Origin: JAFKFH01 sp017307375
GTDB lineage: Bacteria > Pseudomonadota > Alphaproteobacteria > Ferrovibrionales > Ferrovibrionaceae
DNA length: 64,000 bases
NCBI GenBank assembly: GCA_965229335.1
Contig: OZ245874.1
Span: 3,720,001-3,784,000, forward strand
Direction: 5' to 3'
This document shows positions 31,684 to 40,027 of the stretch, one piece after another (within the stretch, counting starts at the first letter, position 1; each line of letters begins with the position of its first letter). Under the pieces are notes generated by a model. That model was not told the origin of the DNA and searched no databases. It saw nothing but the letters and a program-made list of their open reading frames with translations. The position numbers and the translations under genes are program-made.

Positions 31684-32850
31684 GGCGTCGCCGGCCTTCG
31701 CGTGACCCTTGAACAGGTTGCGCGCCAGGCTGGCCAGGTTGATCTCATCGGACCCGTCATAGATCCGCTCGACCCTCAGGTCGCGATACCAGCGCTCGAT
31801 CACACTTTCCTTGGCGTAGCCCAGCGCCCCGTGGATCTGCAGCGCCCGGTCGGCCACCGCATTGGCGGCACGGGCGACGAAGACCTTGGTGGCGCAGGCC
31901 TCGTGGCGGTAGTCGGCACCTGCGGCCGCCTTGGCGGCTGCGCTGTGGACCAGAAGCTTGGCGGCCCGCAGCTCGATCTCGCTTTCGGCTATGGCGAAGG
32001 CGATGTTCTCGCGCTCGGCCAGCTTCTTGCCGAACACGGTGCGTTGCCGGGCCCAATCGATCGCCATCTCGATCATCCGGGCCATGGCGCCCAAATTCTT
32101 TGCCGACAGGATGAAGCCGCGGTTGCGATAGATGAAGGGCATGGCGTGTTCGAAGCCCTTGTTGACCTCGCCCAGCACGGCATCGAGCGGCACGCGGACA
32201 TCGGCGAAGTGGATCGAACCGACCTTGTCGCGCGACCCCATCAGTGCGATCGGCGCCGAGGTGTAGCCGGCGGCACGGTCGACCAGGAAACAGGTGATGC
32301 CGCCGCGGGGCCCTTCCTGCGGCGTGCGGGCGAACAGGATCGCATAGTCGGCGGTGTCGCCGCGGGTGATCCAGCACTTCTCGCCGTTGATCACCCAGGA
32401 ATCGCCATCCCTGATCGCCGTGGTCCGCATGCCCATCGCATCCGAGCCGGAGCCGGGCTCGGTGATCGCGATCGAGGAAATGCGCTCGCCGTTGATCGTC
32501 GGCAGCAGGTAACGCTCTTTCTGCGCCTCGTTGCACGAGAACAGGGCCGGCAGCACCGATCCGCCGAAGTCGAAGTCGACGATGGTGCGGCCGAGTTCCT
32601 CGTGGATGATCGCGAGGGTGACGGGGTCGAGATCCGCGCCGCCATAGGCCGCCGGCAGGTCGATGCCCCAGAAGCCGATGGCGCGGCCTTTTTCCTGCAA
32701 GTCCCGGCGTTCGCCGTCGGTCAGTCCCGGGCTGGCACCGCCGCCCTCGATCTCGCGGCGGATCAGGACCGGCTCGTAGGGCATCACCTCGCGCTCGACG
32801 AAGCGGCGTACCGTGTCGCGGATCTGGCGCTGTTCTTCGGTCAGGGTCAT
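31675..32850 (-). CDS. Acyl-CoA dehydrogenase family protein
   Basis: 391-residue flavoenzyme of normal length. The FAD/substrate segments are SSIAITEPGSGSDAMGMRTTA and WVINGEKCWITRGDTADYAILFART; the C-terminal helical domain has ALQIHGALGYAKESVIERWYRDLRVERIYDGSDEI. The position of the usual catalytic base Glu (IYEGT in short- and medium-chain enzymes) is D365 here (IYDGSDEI), as in the ACAD10/11-like branch, so substrate and chain length cannot be inferred from standard enzymes. It is a single gene facing ArsR-SRPBCC, upstream of a LysR gene on the same strand. Confidence 0.9.
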   Translation of the reverse strand: MTLTEEQRQIRDTVRRFVEREVMPYEPVLIRREIEGGGASPGLTDGERRDLQEKGRAIGFWGIDLPAAYGGADLDPVTLAIIHEELGRTIVDFDFGGSVLPALFSCNEAQKERYLLPTINGERISSIAITEPGSGSDAMGMRTTAIRDGDSWVINGEKCWITRGDTADYAILFARTPQEGPRGGITCFLVDRAAGYTSAPIALMGSRDKVGSIHFADVRVPLDAVLGEVNKGFEHAMPFIYRNRGFILSAKNLGAMARMIEMAIDWARQRTVFGKKLAERENIAFAIAESEIELRAAKLLVHSAAAKAAAGADYRHEACATKVFVARAANAVADRALQIHGALGYAKESVIERWYRDLRVERIYDGSDEINLASLARNLFKGHAKAGDALV

Positions 32851-32953
32851 CGATTGCTTCTCCTCTGCGCGCCGATTAAGCGCGCAAGCGGCGGCGGGCG
32901 GGTACCATCGATTTGCTTACGGCCCGTTGCCGAACCGGCAACGCCGTCGCGCC

Positions 32954-33874
32954 TCAGCCGTGCAGGCCGTCGAGTTCGGTCTGAAGCCGGGCGAAGACGT
33001 CGGCGAAGTGGTCGGCGACAACGCGCACCGGCGGCGACAGCGGCGCCCCCCTGGCGGCAAACAGCCCCAGCCCGCCGGCCCCGGCCAGGGCCGGGGCGAT
33101 CGGGATGTGGACGACGTCGCCCCGGCGAATCTCGTCGATGAAGCCGAGCGGGGTGAAAAAACCGATGCCGATCCCGCTGCGCACCGCCGCGGCCATCACG
33201 ACCATCGAGTTCGAGACGATGCGGGGCCTGAAGCGCGCCCCGGTGCGGCCGAACTCGGCCTCCATGATCGGGGCGATCATCCAGCGGTCGGTGAACATGA
33301 CGACGTCGTGCTCGGCGCATTCGGTCAGTGTCACGCTCTGCCGCCGGGCCAGCGGATGGTCGCTGCGCATCACCGCGCCGATCGCGGTATCGAGTTGGGC
33401 CAGCATCTGGAATTCGTGGTTGCGGCGGTCGACGAACAGGATTGCCAGCTCGAAGTTCTGCGCCTTCAGGCCGGCCACCGCCTGGGCGGGATCGGCCTCG
33501 ACCAGCCGCAGGTCGATGCCGGGATAGTCGCGCGCGAGTTCGACCATCGCCGGGGGCAGCAGGGTCTCGATCGCCGAGGCCAGGCCGATCAGCCCGACCT
33601 CGCCGACATGCTCGCCGGCAAGGCCGTTGATCTCGGCCATCACATGCGCATAGCCGCTCAAGGTCTCGCGGGCATGACGGATCAGCAGGCGGCCGGCATC
33701 GGTCGGGCGCACACCCTTGGCGGTGCGGTCGAACAACGGCGTGCCGACCTCGTGCTCCAGGTTGAGGATCTGGCGATTGACCGCCGAGGCGGCGACATTC
33801 AGCGCATCGGCGGCACGCCGGATCGACCCGAGATCGGCGACCTTCAACAGGTAGCGCAAGGCAGCGGCATGCAC
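32954..33874 (-). CDS. LysR-family transcriptional regulator
   Basis: About 306 residues from GTG 33874, which has GGGG 7 bases upstream and places the helix-turn-helix (ALRYLLKVADLGSIRRAADALNVAASAVNRQILNLE) at the usual N-terminal position. ATG 33919 or ATG 33991 would add 15 or 39 residues; the last would overlap the neighbouring promoter. The effector domain follows (GEVGLIGLASAIETLLPPAMVELARDYPGIDLRLVE). It is divergent from the CoA-transferase at 34012, its probable target. Its relation to the acyl-CoA dehydrogenase 100 bases downstream on the same strand is possible but unproven. Confidence 0.86.
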   Translation of the reverse strand: MHAAALRYLLKVADLGSIRRAADALNVAASAVNRQILNLEHEVGTPLFDRTAKGVRPTDAGRLLIRHARETLSGYAHVMAEINGLAGEHVGEVGLIGLASAIETLLPPAMVELARDYPGIDLRLVEADPAQAVAGLKAQNFELAILFVDRRNHEFQMLAQLDTAIGAVMRSDHPLARRQSVTLTECAEHDVVMFTDRWMIAPIMEAEFGRTGARFRPRIVSNSMVVMAAAVRSGIGIGFFTPLGFIDEIRRGDVVHIPIAPALAGAGGLGLFAARGAPLSPPVRVVADHFADVFARLQTELDGLHG

Positions 33875-34011
33875 GCGAACATCCCCGTCGATGGTGTTGT
33901 TCGGGTCCAGCGTACACATTTCGGCAACGCTGTGCACGAAACCCGGCGATATGCCGCGGACGGCGGATCGTGTATCCCGAAGTTGGACCAATCGACCCGG
34001 AGCGCCCCGCC

Positions 34012-35178
34012 ATGACCGATCCCGCCGACCTGCCGCTTGCCGGTATCAGGGTGATCGACTTCACCCAGGTGGTGATGGGGCCGATCGCCACCCAGGTCCT
34101 GGCCGACTACGGCGCCGACGTCATCAAGATCGAACGGCCGCCGACCGGCGACCTGTCGCGCACGTCGTTTCCGAACGATCCCGCCGGCCTGGTCGGTCCG
34201 GTCTACTGTTCGCTGAACCGCAACAAGCGCTCGGTCATGCTCGATCTCGGCCAGCCCGGGATGAAGGATGTGGTGCTTCGGCTGCTCGACCAGGCCGACG
34301 TCGTCGTCTCGAACTTCCGCGCCGGGGTGATGGACCGCATGGGCTTCGGCTGGGAAACCCTGCGCCGCCGCAATCCCCGCCTGATCTACGCCTCCGGCTC
34401 GGGTTTCGGCCTGACCGGACCCTATGCGCACAAGGGTGGCCAGGACGTGCTGGCCCAGGCGGTCAGCGGGGTGATGCACCGACGGTCGGACGACGATCAT
34501 CCGCTGGTGATCGGCGCCACCGCCATGGCCGACTACACGACCGGCATGCATCTGGCGCAGGGCATCCTGCTGGCGCTGCTGCAACGGTACAAGACCGGAC
34601 GGGGGCAGCGGCTGTCGGTCTCGCTGTTCGATTCGATGCTGGCCGCCCAGACGCAGGAAGCGGCCGCCCAGATGATGCGCGGCCGCGAAGTCAACTGGGG
34701 TGCCATGCCGCTCACCGGCGTCTTCGCGACGACCGACGGCGCATTGGTGCTGGTCGGTGCCTTCAAGGCCGATCCGCTGGCCGATATCGGCCGTGCGCTC
34801 GACCTGCCCGATCTCGCCGGCGATCCGCGGTTCGCCAGCCACGATCTGCAGGTCGCCAACAAGCGCGCGCTGCATGCGATCTTCCGGGCGCGCTTTGCGA
34901 CCGGCAGCACCGGCTACTGGCTCGACCGGCTGGAGGCGCAGGATCTGCTCTGCGCGCCGGTGCGGACGCTGGCCGAAGCGCTGGCCGACGAACAGACCCG
35001 GGTCAACGGTATGATCCTGGAAGCCGATAACGCGCATGAGACGATGCGCATCGTCGGTTCGCCGGTTCATCTCGACGAAGCGCCGGTCGCCGTGCGTATC
35101 GCGCCGGGGCAGCCGGGCGAGCACACGGCGGAGGTGCTGGCCGAGCTCACGGCCCCCGGCAATGACCGGGTGGCCTAG
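34012..35178 (+). CDS. Family III CoA-transferase (CaiB/BaiF type)
   Basis: 388 residues, typical length. N-terminal GIRVIDFTQVVMGPIATQVLADYGADVIKIERPP and SLNRNKRSVMLDL are the family hallmarks. The catalytic Asp is probably the one in TAMADYTTGMHLAQG, and GRGQRLSVSLFDSMLAAQ follows. It moves CoA from a donor thioester to a carboxylic acid. ATG 34012 has CGGAG 9 bases upstream; an in-frame start at 33970 lies inside the divergent promoter. The acid substrate is unknown. Confidence 0.9.
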   Translation: MTDPADLPLAGIRVIDFTQVVMGPIATQVLADYGADVIKIERPPTGDLSRTSFPNDPAGLVGPVYCSLNRNKRSVMLDLGQPGMKDVVLRLLDQADVVVSNFRAGVMDRMGFGWETLRRRNPRLIYASGSGFGLTGPYAHKGGQDVLAQAVSGVMHRRSDDDHPLVIGATAMADYTTGMHLAQGILLALLQRYKTGRGQRLSVSLFDSMLAAQTQEAAAQMMRGREVNWGAMPLTGVFATTDGALVLVGAFKADPLADIGRALDLPDLAGDPRFASHDLQVANKRALHAIFRARFATGSTGYWLDRLEAQDLLCAPVRTLAEALADEQTRVNGMILEADNAHETMRIVGSPVHLDEAPVAVRIAPGQPGEHTAEVLAELTAPGNDRVA

Positions 35179-35233
35179 AGGCCTGCGTCCGCCGCAGCAG
35201 CCAGCGGGCTTGCACAGCCGCCGCGCCGATGCT

Positions 35234-35256
35234 TCTATTGTTCATCGTACAATAGA
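35234..35256. promoter_or_regulatory. Operator-like inverted repeat before aminotransferase gene
   Basis: TCTATTGT (35234-35241) and ACAATAGA (35249-35256) form an 8-bp perfect inverted repeat around a 7-base spacer. It ends 18 bases before the ATG at 35274. It stands out as AT-rich and differs in sequence from the TGATATATCA sites, so it probably answers to another regulator. Confidence 0.5.
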
Positions 35257-35273
35257 GAATCGCTGGGCTGATC

Positions 35274-36512
35274 ATGCTCGACCGGATGCTTGCCGCCGCC
35301 ATCGACGACTATGTCGCCCGCAATCCGGCCAGCCGGGCGCAGCATGACCGTGCCGCCACGGCGATGCCGGGCGGCAATACGCGCACCTCGCTGTTCCACG
35401 ATCCGTTTCCGCTGTGCATGGTCCGCGGGCAGGGCGCGCGGCTGACCGATGCCGACGGCCATGACTACATCGATTTCCTCGGCGAGTTCACCGCGGGCAT
35501 CTTCGGCCATTCGCCCGCCCCGCTGAAACAGGCTATCGCCGCCGCGCTGGACGATGGGATCAACCTTTCCGGCCACACCCGGCTGGAGGCGGAACTGGCA
35601 GCGCTCATCTGCGCCCGCTTTCCGTCGATGGATCTGCTGCGCTTCACCAATTCGGGCACCGAAGCCAATCTGATGGCGCTCGCCGCGGCCGTCGCCCATA
35701 CCGGCCGCCGCAAGATCGTGGTGTTCGAAGGCGGCTATCACGGCGGCGTGCTGGTCTTCCCGCCCGGCGGCAGCCCGGTGACGGTGCCGCACCGCTTCGT
35801 CATGGCGCCCTACAACGATGCCGCGGCGGCCCGTGCGCTGATCGATGACGACACCGCGGCGATTCTGGTCGAACCGATGCTCGGGGCCGGTGGCTGCCTG
35901 CCCGGCACACCGGCATTTCTGGGCGCGTTGCGCGAGGCCGCGACGGCCGCCGGCGCGGTGCTGATCTTCGATGAAATCCAGACCGCTCGCCTGTCGGTGG
36001 GGGGGCGGCAGGCGGTGCTCGGGATCACGCCCGACATGACCACGATCGGCAAGTTCTTCGGCGGCGGCCTGGCCTTCGGCTGCTTCGGCGGGCGCCGCGA
36101 CATCATGGACCTGTTCGACCCGCGCCGGCCCGGTTCACTGGGGCACGCCGGCACCTTCAACAACAATACCCTGACCATGGCCGCCGGCATCGCCGCCGCC
36201 GGCCTGCTGACGGCCGAGGCCCTGGCCGAGGTCAACGGACGGGGCGAGCGGTTTCGCGTGGCCCTCAACGCCTTGTTCGAGAAGCGCCGGGCGCCGTTCC
36301 ACGTCACCGGGCTCGGGTCGCTGATGAACCTCCATGCGCGCGGCGATGCCGGTCTGCGCAAGCTGATTTTCCTCGACCTGCTGCGCGATGGCATCTACTT
36401 CGCCCAGCGCGGCCTGATCGCGCTGTCGTTTGCCATCACCGACGATGACATCGCCGCCTTCATCGCGGCGACGGACCGCTTCGTCACCGACCGGCGGGTG
36501 CTGTTTTCATGA
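35274..36512 (+). CDS. Class III aminotransferase
   Basis: 412-residue fold type I PLP enzyme with canonical motifs, unlike the two island copies: FTNSGTEANLMALAAA for the phosphate, LIFDEIQTARLS for the ring Asp, and TTIGKFFGGGLAFG with the Schiff-base Lys. It resembles the aspartate/glutamate-1-semialdehyde-like aminotransferase group that acts on omega or beta amino groups. It overlaps the phosphotriesterase-like gene by 4 bases, so the two act together. Substrate unknown. Confidence 0.86.
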   Translation: MLDRMLAAAIDDYVARNPASRAQHDRAATAMPGGNTRTSLFHDPFPLCMVRGQGARLTDADGHDYIDFLGEFTAGIFGHSPAPLKQAIAAALDDGINLSGHTRLEAELAALICARFPSMDLLRFTNSGTEANLMALAAAVAHTGRRKIVVFEGGYHGGVLVFPPGGSPVTVPHRFVMAPYNDAAAARALIDDDTAAILVEPMLGAGGCLPGTPAFLGALREAATAAGAVLIFDEIQTARLSVGGRQAVLGITPDMTTIGKFFGGGLAFGCFGGRRDIMDLFDPRRPGSLGHAGTFNNNTLTMAAGIAAAGLLTAEALAEVNGRGERFRVALNALFEKRRAPFHVTGLGSLMNLHARGDAGLRKLIFLDLLRDGIYFAQRGLIALSFAITDDDIAAFIAATDRFVTDRRVLFS

Positions 36513-37549
36513 GCTTGCGCGGCAAGGTCCAGACCGTCACCGGGCTGATCGATCCCTCCGAGGTCGGCCCGGCCCTGATGCACGAGCATCTGATCATCGA
36601 CCTGCATTCGCCGGGCCTGCAATCGCGCTTCCGTGCCGAGGACGTGACCGATGAGGAGATCGACCTCTGTAACTGCTTCAAGGCCCGCTACGGCCAAGTC
36701 TACAACCGGCTGAATTTTCGCCTGGACCAGCAGGACATCGCGATCGCCGAACTGCGCGAGATGATCGCGGCCGGTGGACGCACCGTGGTCGAACTGACCA
36801 CCGGCGGGCTGAAGCCGGACCCCATGGCGCTGGTGGCGATCGCGCAAGGCTCGGGCGCCCATGTGGTGATGGGTTGCGGCCACTATGTTCATGCCTATCA
36901 GGACCCGCGCAATGCCGATCGGACGGTCGAGGACTTCGCCGCCGAGATGATCGCCCAGATTACCGTGGGCGCATGGGGCACCGAGGTGTGCGCCGGCATC
37001 ATCGGCGAGATCGGTTGCCAATCGCCCTGGACCGACCAGGAGCAACGGGTGATGCGCGGCGCGCTGATCGCGCAGACGGAGACCGGCGCGGCGCTCAACG
37101 TGCACCCCGGCCGGCATGAAGACCAGCCCCGACAGGTCGCCGATTTTGTCCGTGCCGCCGGCAATCCGGTCGAGCGGCTGATCATCAGCCATGTCGACCG
37201 CACCATCTTCGACGATGATCGGCTGCTGCGGCTGGCCGATACCGGCTGCGTCATCGAGTTCGACCTGTTCGGCTGGGAATCGAACTATTTTCCCAATCCC
37301 GACATCGACCTGCCGAACGATGCCACCAGGTTGCGCTGGATCCGCCTGCTGATCGCGCACGGCCATCTCGACCGGATCCTGATCAGCCACGACATCTGCA
37401 ACCGCACGCGTCTCGGCCGTTACGGCGGCCACGGCTATCAGCACATCTTCGCCAATATCCTGCCGCTGATGCGCCGGCGCGGGTTCGACGAGGCCGAGAT
37501 AGCGGCGATCCTGGTCGCCAACCCGCGGCGGTTGCTGACCTTCGTCTAG
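36509..37549 (+). CDS. Phosphotriesterase-family metal-dependent hydrolase
   Basis: 346-residue TIM-barrel amidohydrolase with a complete binuclear metal site: H25 and H27 (MHEHL), bridging E167 (IIGEIGC), H199 (LNVHPG), H228 (ISHVDR) and D295 (LISHDICN). Using Glu in place of carboxylated Lys as the bridge is typical of the PHP/lactonase-like branch, so a lactone or other ester is a likelier substrate than a phosphotriester. There is no signal peptide, so it is cytoplasmic. Translation is coupled to the upstream aminotransferase; its end overlaps the convergent ABC gene by 4 bases. Confidence 0.86.
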   Translation: MSLRGKVQTVTGLIDPSEVGPALMHEHLIIDLHSPGLQSRFRAEDVTDEEIDLCNCFKARYGQVYNRLNFRLDQQDIAIAELREMIAAGGRTVVELTTGGLKPDPMALVAIAQGSGAHVVMGCGHYVHAYQDPRNADRTVEDFAAEMIAQITVGAWGTEVCAGIIGEIGCQSPWTDQEQRVMRGALIAQTETGAALNVHPGRHEDQPRQVADFVRAAGNPVERLIISHVDRTIFDDDRLLRLADTGCVIEFDLFGWESNYFPNPDIDLPNDATRLRWIRLLIAHGHLDRILISHDICNRTRLGRYGGHGYQHIFANILPLMRRRGFDEAEIAAILVANPRRLLTFV

Positions 37550-38295
37550 AGACTGGCGAGTGCCGGGTCGTATCCTTCGCTGGCCCGCATCAGCAACCGG
37601 GTGTACTCGGTGCCGGCCTCACGACGATGCAGATCGGCGGCGGTCAACTGCTCGACGATCTCGCCCCGATTCATCACCGCCAGCCGCTCGCACATATGGG
37701 CGACGACGGCGAGGTTGTGGCTGACCAGGATATAGGTCAGGCCACGCTGGCGGCGGAGCCGCGCCAGCAGGTTCAGGACCTCGGCCTGGATCGAGACGTC
37801 GAGGGCCGAGGTCGGTTCGTCGAGCAGCAGGATTTGCGGTTCGGCGATGATGGCACGGGCGATCGCCACGCGCTGACGCTGGCCGCCCGACAACTGGTGG
37901 GGATAGCGGAAGCGGAAGGACGGCCCAAGGCCGACGTCGTCGAGCGCGCCCAGTACCCTTTGCTCGGGCCGGTCCAGTCCGTGAATGGCGCAGGGTTCGG
38001 ACAGGATGCGGTCGATCGTATGCCGCGGATGCAGCGAGCCGTAGGGGTCCTGGAACACCATCTGGACGACGCGGTGGAAACGCCGGCTGCGCTTCCTGCC
38101 CAGCGCCTCGCCGTCCAGGATCATCGTGCCGCCGGCAATGTCGACCAGCCCGGTCAGCGCCCGCAGGATCGTCGACTTGCCCGAACCGGATTCGCCGACC
38201 AGCCCGAAACTCTCACCCTTGGCGACTTCAAAGCTCGCCTCGCGCACGGCGAGGGCCGAGCCGAAGCGGACCGACAGTCGGTCGACGGTGATCAT
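37546..38295 (-). CDS. dppF-like: ABC transporter ATP-binding protein, DppF type (short)
   Basis: 249 residues from ATG 38295 (MITVDRLSVRFG). Walker A GESGSGKST, signature LSGGQRQRVAIARAI, Walker B ILLLDEPTSALD and switch LVSHNLAV are present. It lacks the Cys-containing oligopeptide tail found in the homologue at 27983, making it about 75 residues shorter. The frame is open upstream to 38421, but that segment overlaps the partner ATPase gene and has no homology. It is the last gene of the minus-strand importer operon. Confidence 0.9.
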   Translation of the reverse strand: MITVDRLSVRFGSALAVREASFEVAKGESFGLVGESGSGKSTILRALTGLVDIAGGTMILDGEALGRKRSRRFHRVVQMVFQDPYGSLHPRHTIDRILSEPCAIHGLDRPEQRVLGALDDVGLGPSFRFRYPHQLSGGQRQRVAIARAIIAEPQILLLDEPTSALDVSIQAEVLNLLARLRRQRGLTYILVSHNLAVVAHMCERLAVMNRGEIVEQLTAADLHRREAGTEYTRLLMRASEGYDPALASL

Positions 38296-39128
38296 CGCGC
38301 CCACTCCGCCTGGCGGTTCAGCGTCGCGAGTTCGGCGGTCGTTTCGCCCAGCCTGGGTTGGCAGGCGAGCAGGCCGCGCGTGTAGGGGTGGCTTGCCTTG
38401 TGCAGGTCGCGGGCCGCGCATTCCTCGACCACGCGGCCGGCATACATGATCAGCACCCGATCGCAGAACGACGAGACCAGGCCGAGGTCGTGGCTGATGA
38501 AGACGAGGCCCATGCCGCGTCGGGTCACCATCTCGTCGATGATGGCGAGCACCTGGTTCTGCACGGTGACGTCGAGGGCCGAGGTCGGCTCGTCGGCGAT
38601 CAGCAACTCGGGCTCGGGGATCAGCATCATCGCAATCATCACCCGCTGGCCCATGCCGCCCGAGATTTCGTGCGGATAGGCCCCGAACACCCGCTCGGGA
38701 TCGCGGATATGCACGGCCGAGAGCATTTCCAGGCTGCGCCGCCTGGCTTCCGCCGCGGCTGCGCCGTGATGGATGACATAGGCCTCGGCGATCTGGCGAC
38801 CGACCGTCATCACCGGGTTCAGCGAATAACGCGGATCCTGCATCACCATCGAAATGCGGCGGCCGCGGATCGCCAGCCAGTCCTTCGGCCTGAGGCCGCG
38901 CAGGTCGATCCCGTCGAATTCCAGGCGGCGCGCCTCGACCCGCCCCGGTGGCTGGATCAGCCCCAGCATGGCCCGGGCCGACATCGACTTGCCCGAGCCG
39001 GATTCGCCGACGATCGCAATCTTCTCGCGCCCCATCGACCAGGTCACGTCGCGGGTGGCACGTACCAGGCCCTTGCGGGTTTCGAAACTGACGTTCAGGC
39101 CTTCGATGGCGAGCAGGGGAGAGGACAT
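38292..39128 (-). CDS. dppD-like: ABC transporter ATP-binding protein, DppD type (short)
   Basis: 278 residues from ATG 39128; GTG 39137, three codons earlier, would overlap the permease stop in the GTGA style and is an alternative. Walker A GESGSGKSM, Q-loop MQDPRYSLNPV, signature ISGGMGQRVMIAMML, Walker B LLIADEPTSALD and switch FISHDLGL are intact. Like its partner it ends without the Cys-rich tail. It overlaps the next gene by 4 bases. Confidence 0.9.
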   Translation of the reverse strand: MSSPLLAIEGLNVSFETRKGLVRATRDVTWSMGREKIAIVGESGSGKSMSARAMLGLIQPPGRVEARRLEFDGIDLRGLRPKDWLAIRGRRISMVMQDPRYSLNPVMTVGRQIAEAYVIHHGAAAAEARRRSLEMLSAVHIRDPERVFGAYPHEISGGMGQRVMIAMMLIPEPELLIADEPTSALDVTVQNQVLAIIDEMVTRRGMGLVFISHDLGLVSSFCDRVLIMYAGRVVEECAARDLHKASHPYTRGLLACQPRLGETTAELATLNRQAEWAR

Positions 39129-39133
39129 GGCAC

Positions 39134-40027
39134 TCACCGCATCTTCGGGTCGAGGACGTCGCGCAGGCCGTCGCCCAGCAGATTGAACCCGAGGCTGACC
39201 ACGAAGATGGCGATGCCCGGCATGGTCGCGACCCACCACTGGTCGATCAGGTAGTCGCGGCCGCTGGCGACCATAGCACCCCATTCGGGCGAAGGCGGGC
39301 GGGCGCCGAGGCCGAGAAAGCCGAGGCCCGCGGCAATCAGGATGATGCCCGCCATGTCGAGGGTGAGGCGCACCACGACCGATGAGACGCAGAGCGGCGT
39401 GATATGGCCGATCAGCACGCGGAGCGGCGAGGCCCCCTGCAGGCGGATCGCGGCGATGAAGTCCGAGCCCTTGCGGGTCAGCGTCTCGGCGCGGGCAAGG
39501 CGGGCATAGGGCGGCCAGGCGGTGATGGCGATGGCGATGACCGCGTTCTCGATGCCGGCGCCGAGGGCGGCGGCGAAGGCCAGCGCCAGGATCAGCCTGG
39601 GAAACGCCATGAAGATGTCGGTGATGCGCATCAGCACGCGGTCGGTGACGCCGCCGGCATAGCCGGCGATCACGCCGATGGCGAGGCCCAGCGGACCGAC
39701 GATGACGGCAACGAGACAGACGATGGTCAGGGTCAGGCGCGAGCCGTAGACGATCCGGCTCCAGATGTCGCGACCGAGCGCGTCGGTCCCGAGCCAGAAC
39801 TCCGCCGATGGCGGTTTCAGCCGCAGGGCCAGGTTCTGGAGATAGGGATCGTGGGTGGCGATGGAGGGGGCGAAGACCGCGACGACGACGAGCAGGCCGA
39901 TGATGATCAGCCCGATCACCGCCAGCGGGTTCGAGACCAGCGCGGCGAGGCCGAGATAGGCCTGGCCCAGCCGGGCCTGGGTACGCGATCGCGGGGTATC
40001 GGCGAGAAGCCAGGCCTTGACCGTCAT
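39134..40027 (-). CDS. dppC-like: ABC transporter permease, DppC type
   Basis: 297 residues, six predicted helices after a soluble N-terminal arm. FWLGTDALGRDIWSRIVYGSRLTL is the DppC hallmark and SDFIAAIRLQGASPLRVLIGHITP the coupling loop. It overlaps the upstream permease by 4 bases. Confidence 0.92.
   Translation of the reverse strand: MTVKAWLLADTPRSRTQARLGQAYLGLAALVSNPLAVIGLIIIGLLVVVAVFAPSIATHDPYLQNLALRLKPPSAEFWLGTDALGRDIWSRIVYGSRLTLTIVCLVAVIVGPLGLAIGVIAGYAGGVTDRVLMRITDIFMAFPRLILALAFAAALGAGIENAVIAIAITAWPPYARLARAETLTRKGSDFIAAIRLQGASPLRVLIGHITPLCVSSVVVRLTLDMAGIILIAAGLGFLGLGARPPSPEWGAMVASGRDYLIDQWWVATMPGIAIFVVSLGFNLLGDGLRDVLDPKMR

Noticed and set aside
37546..37549. Frameshift or gene fusion between the phosphotriesterase-like gene and the ABC gene
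   Set aside because: The genes are convergent and merely overlap by 4 bases at their stops; both proteins end at family-typical places.
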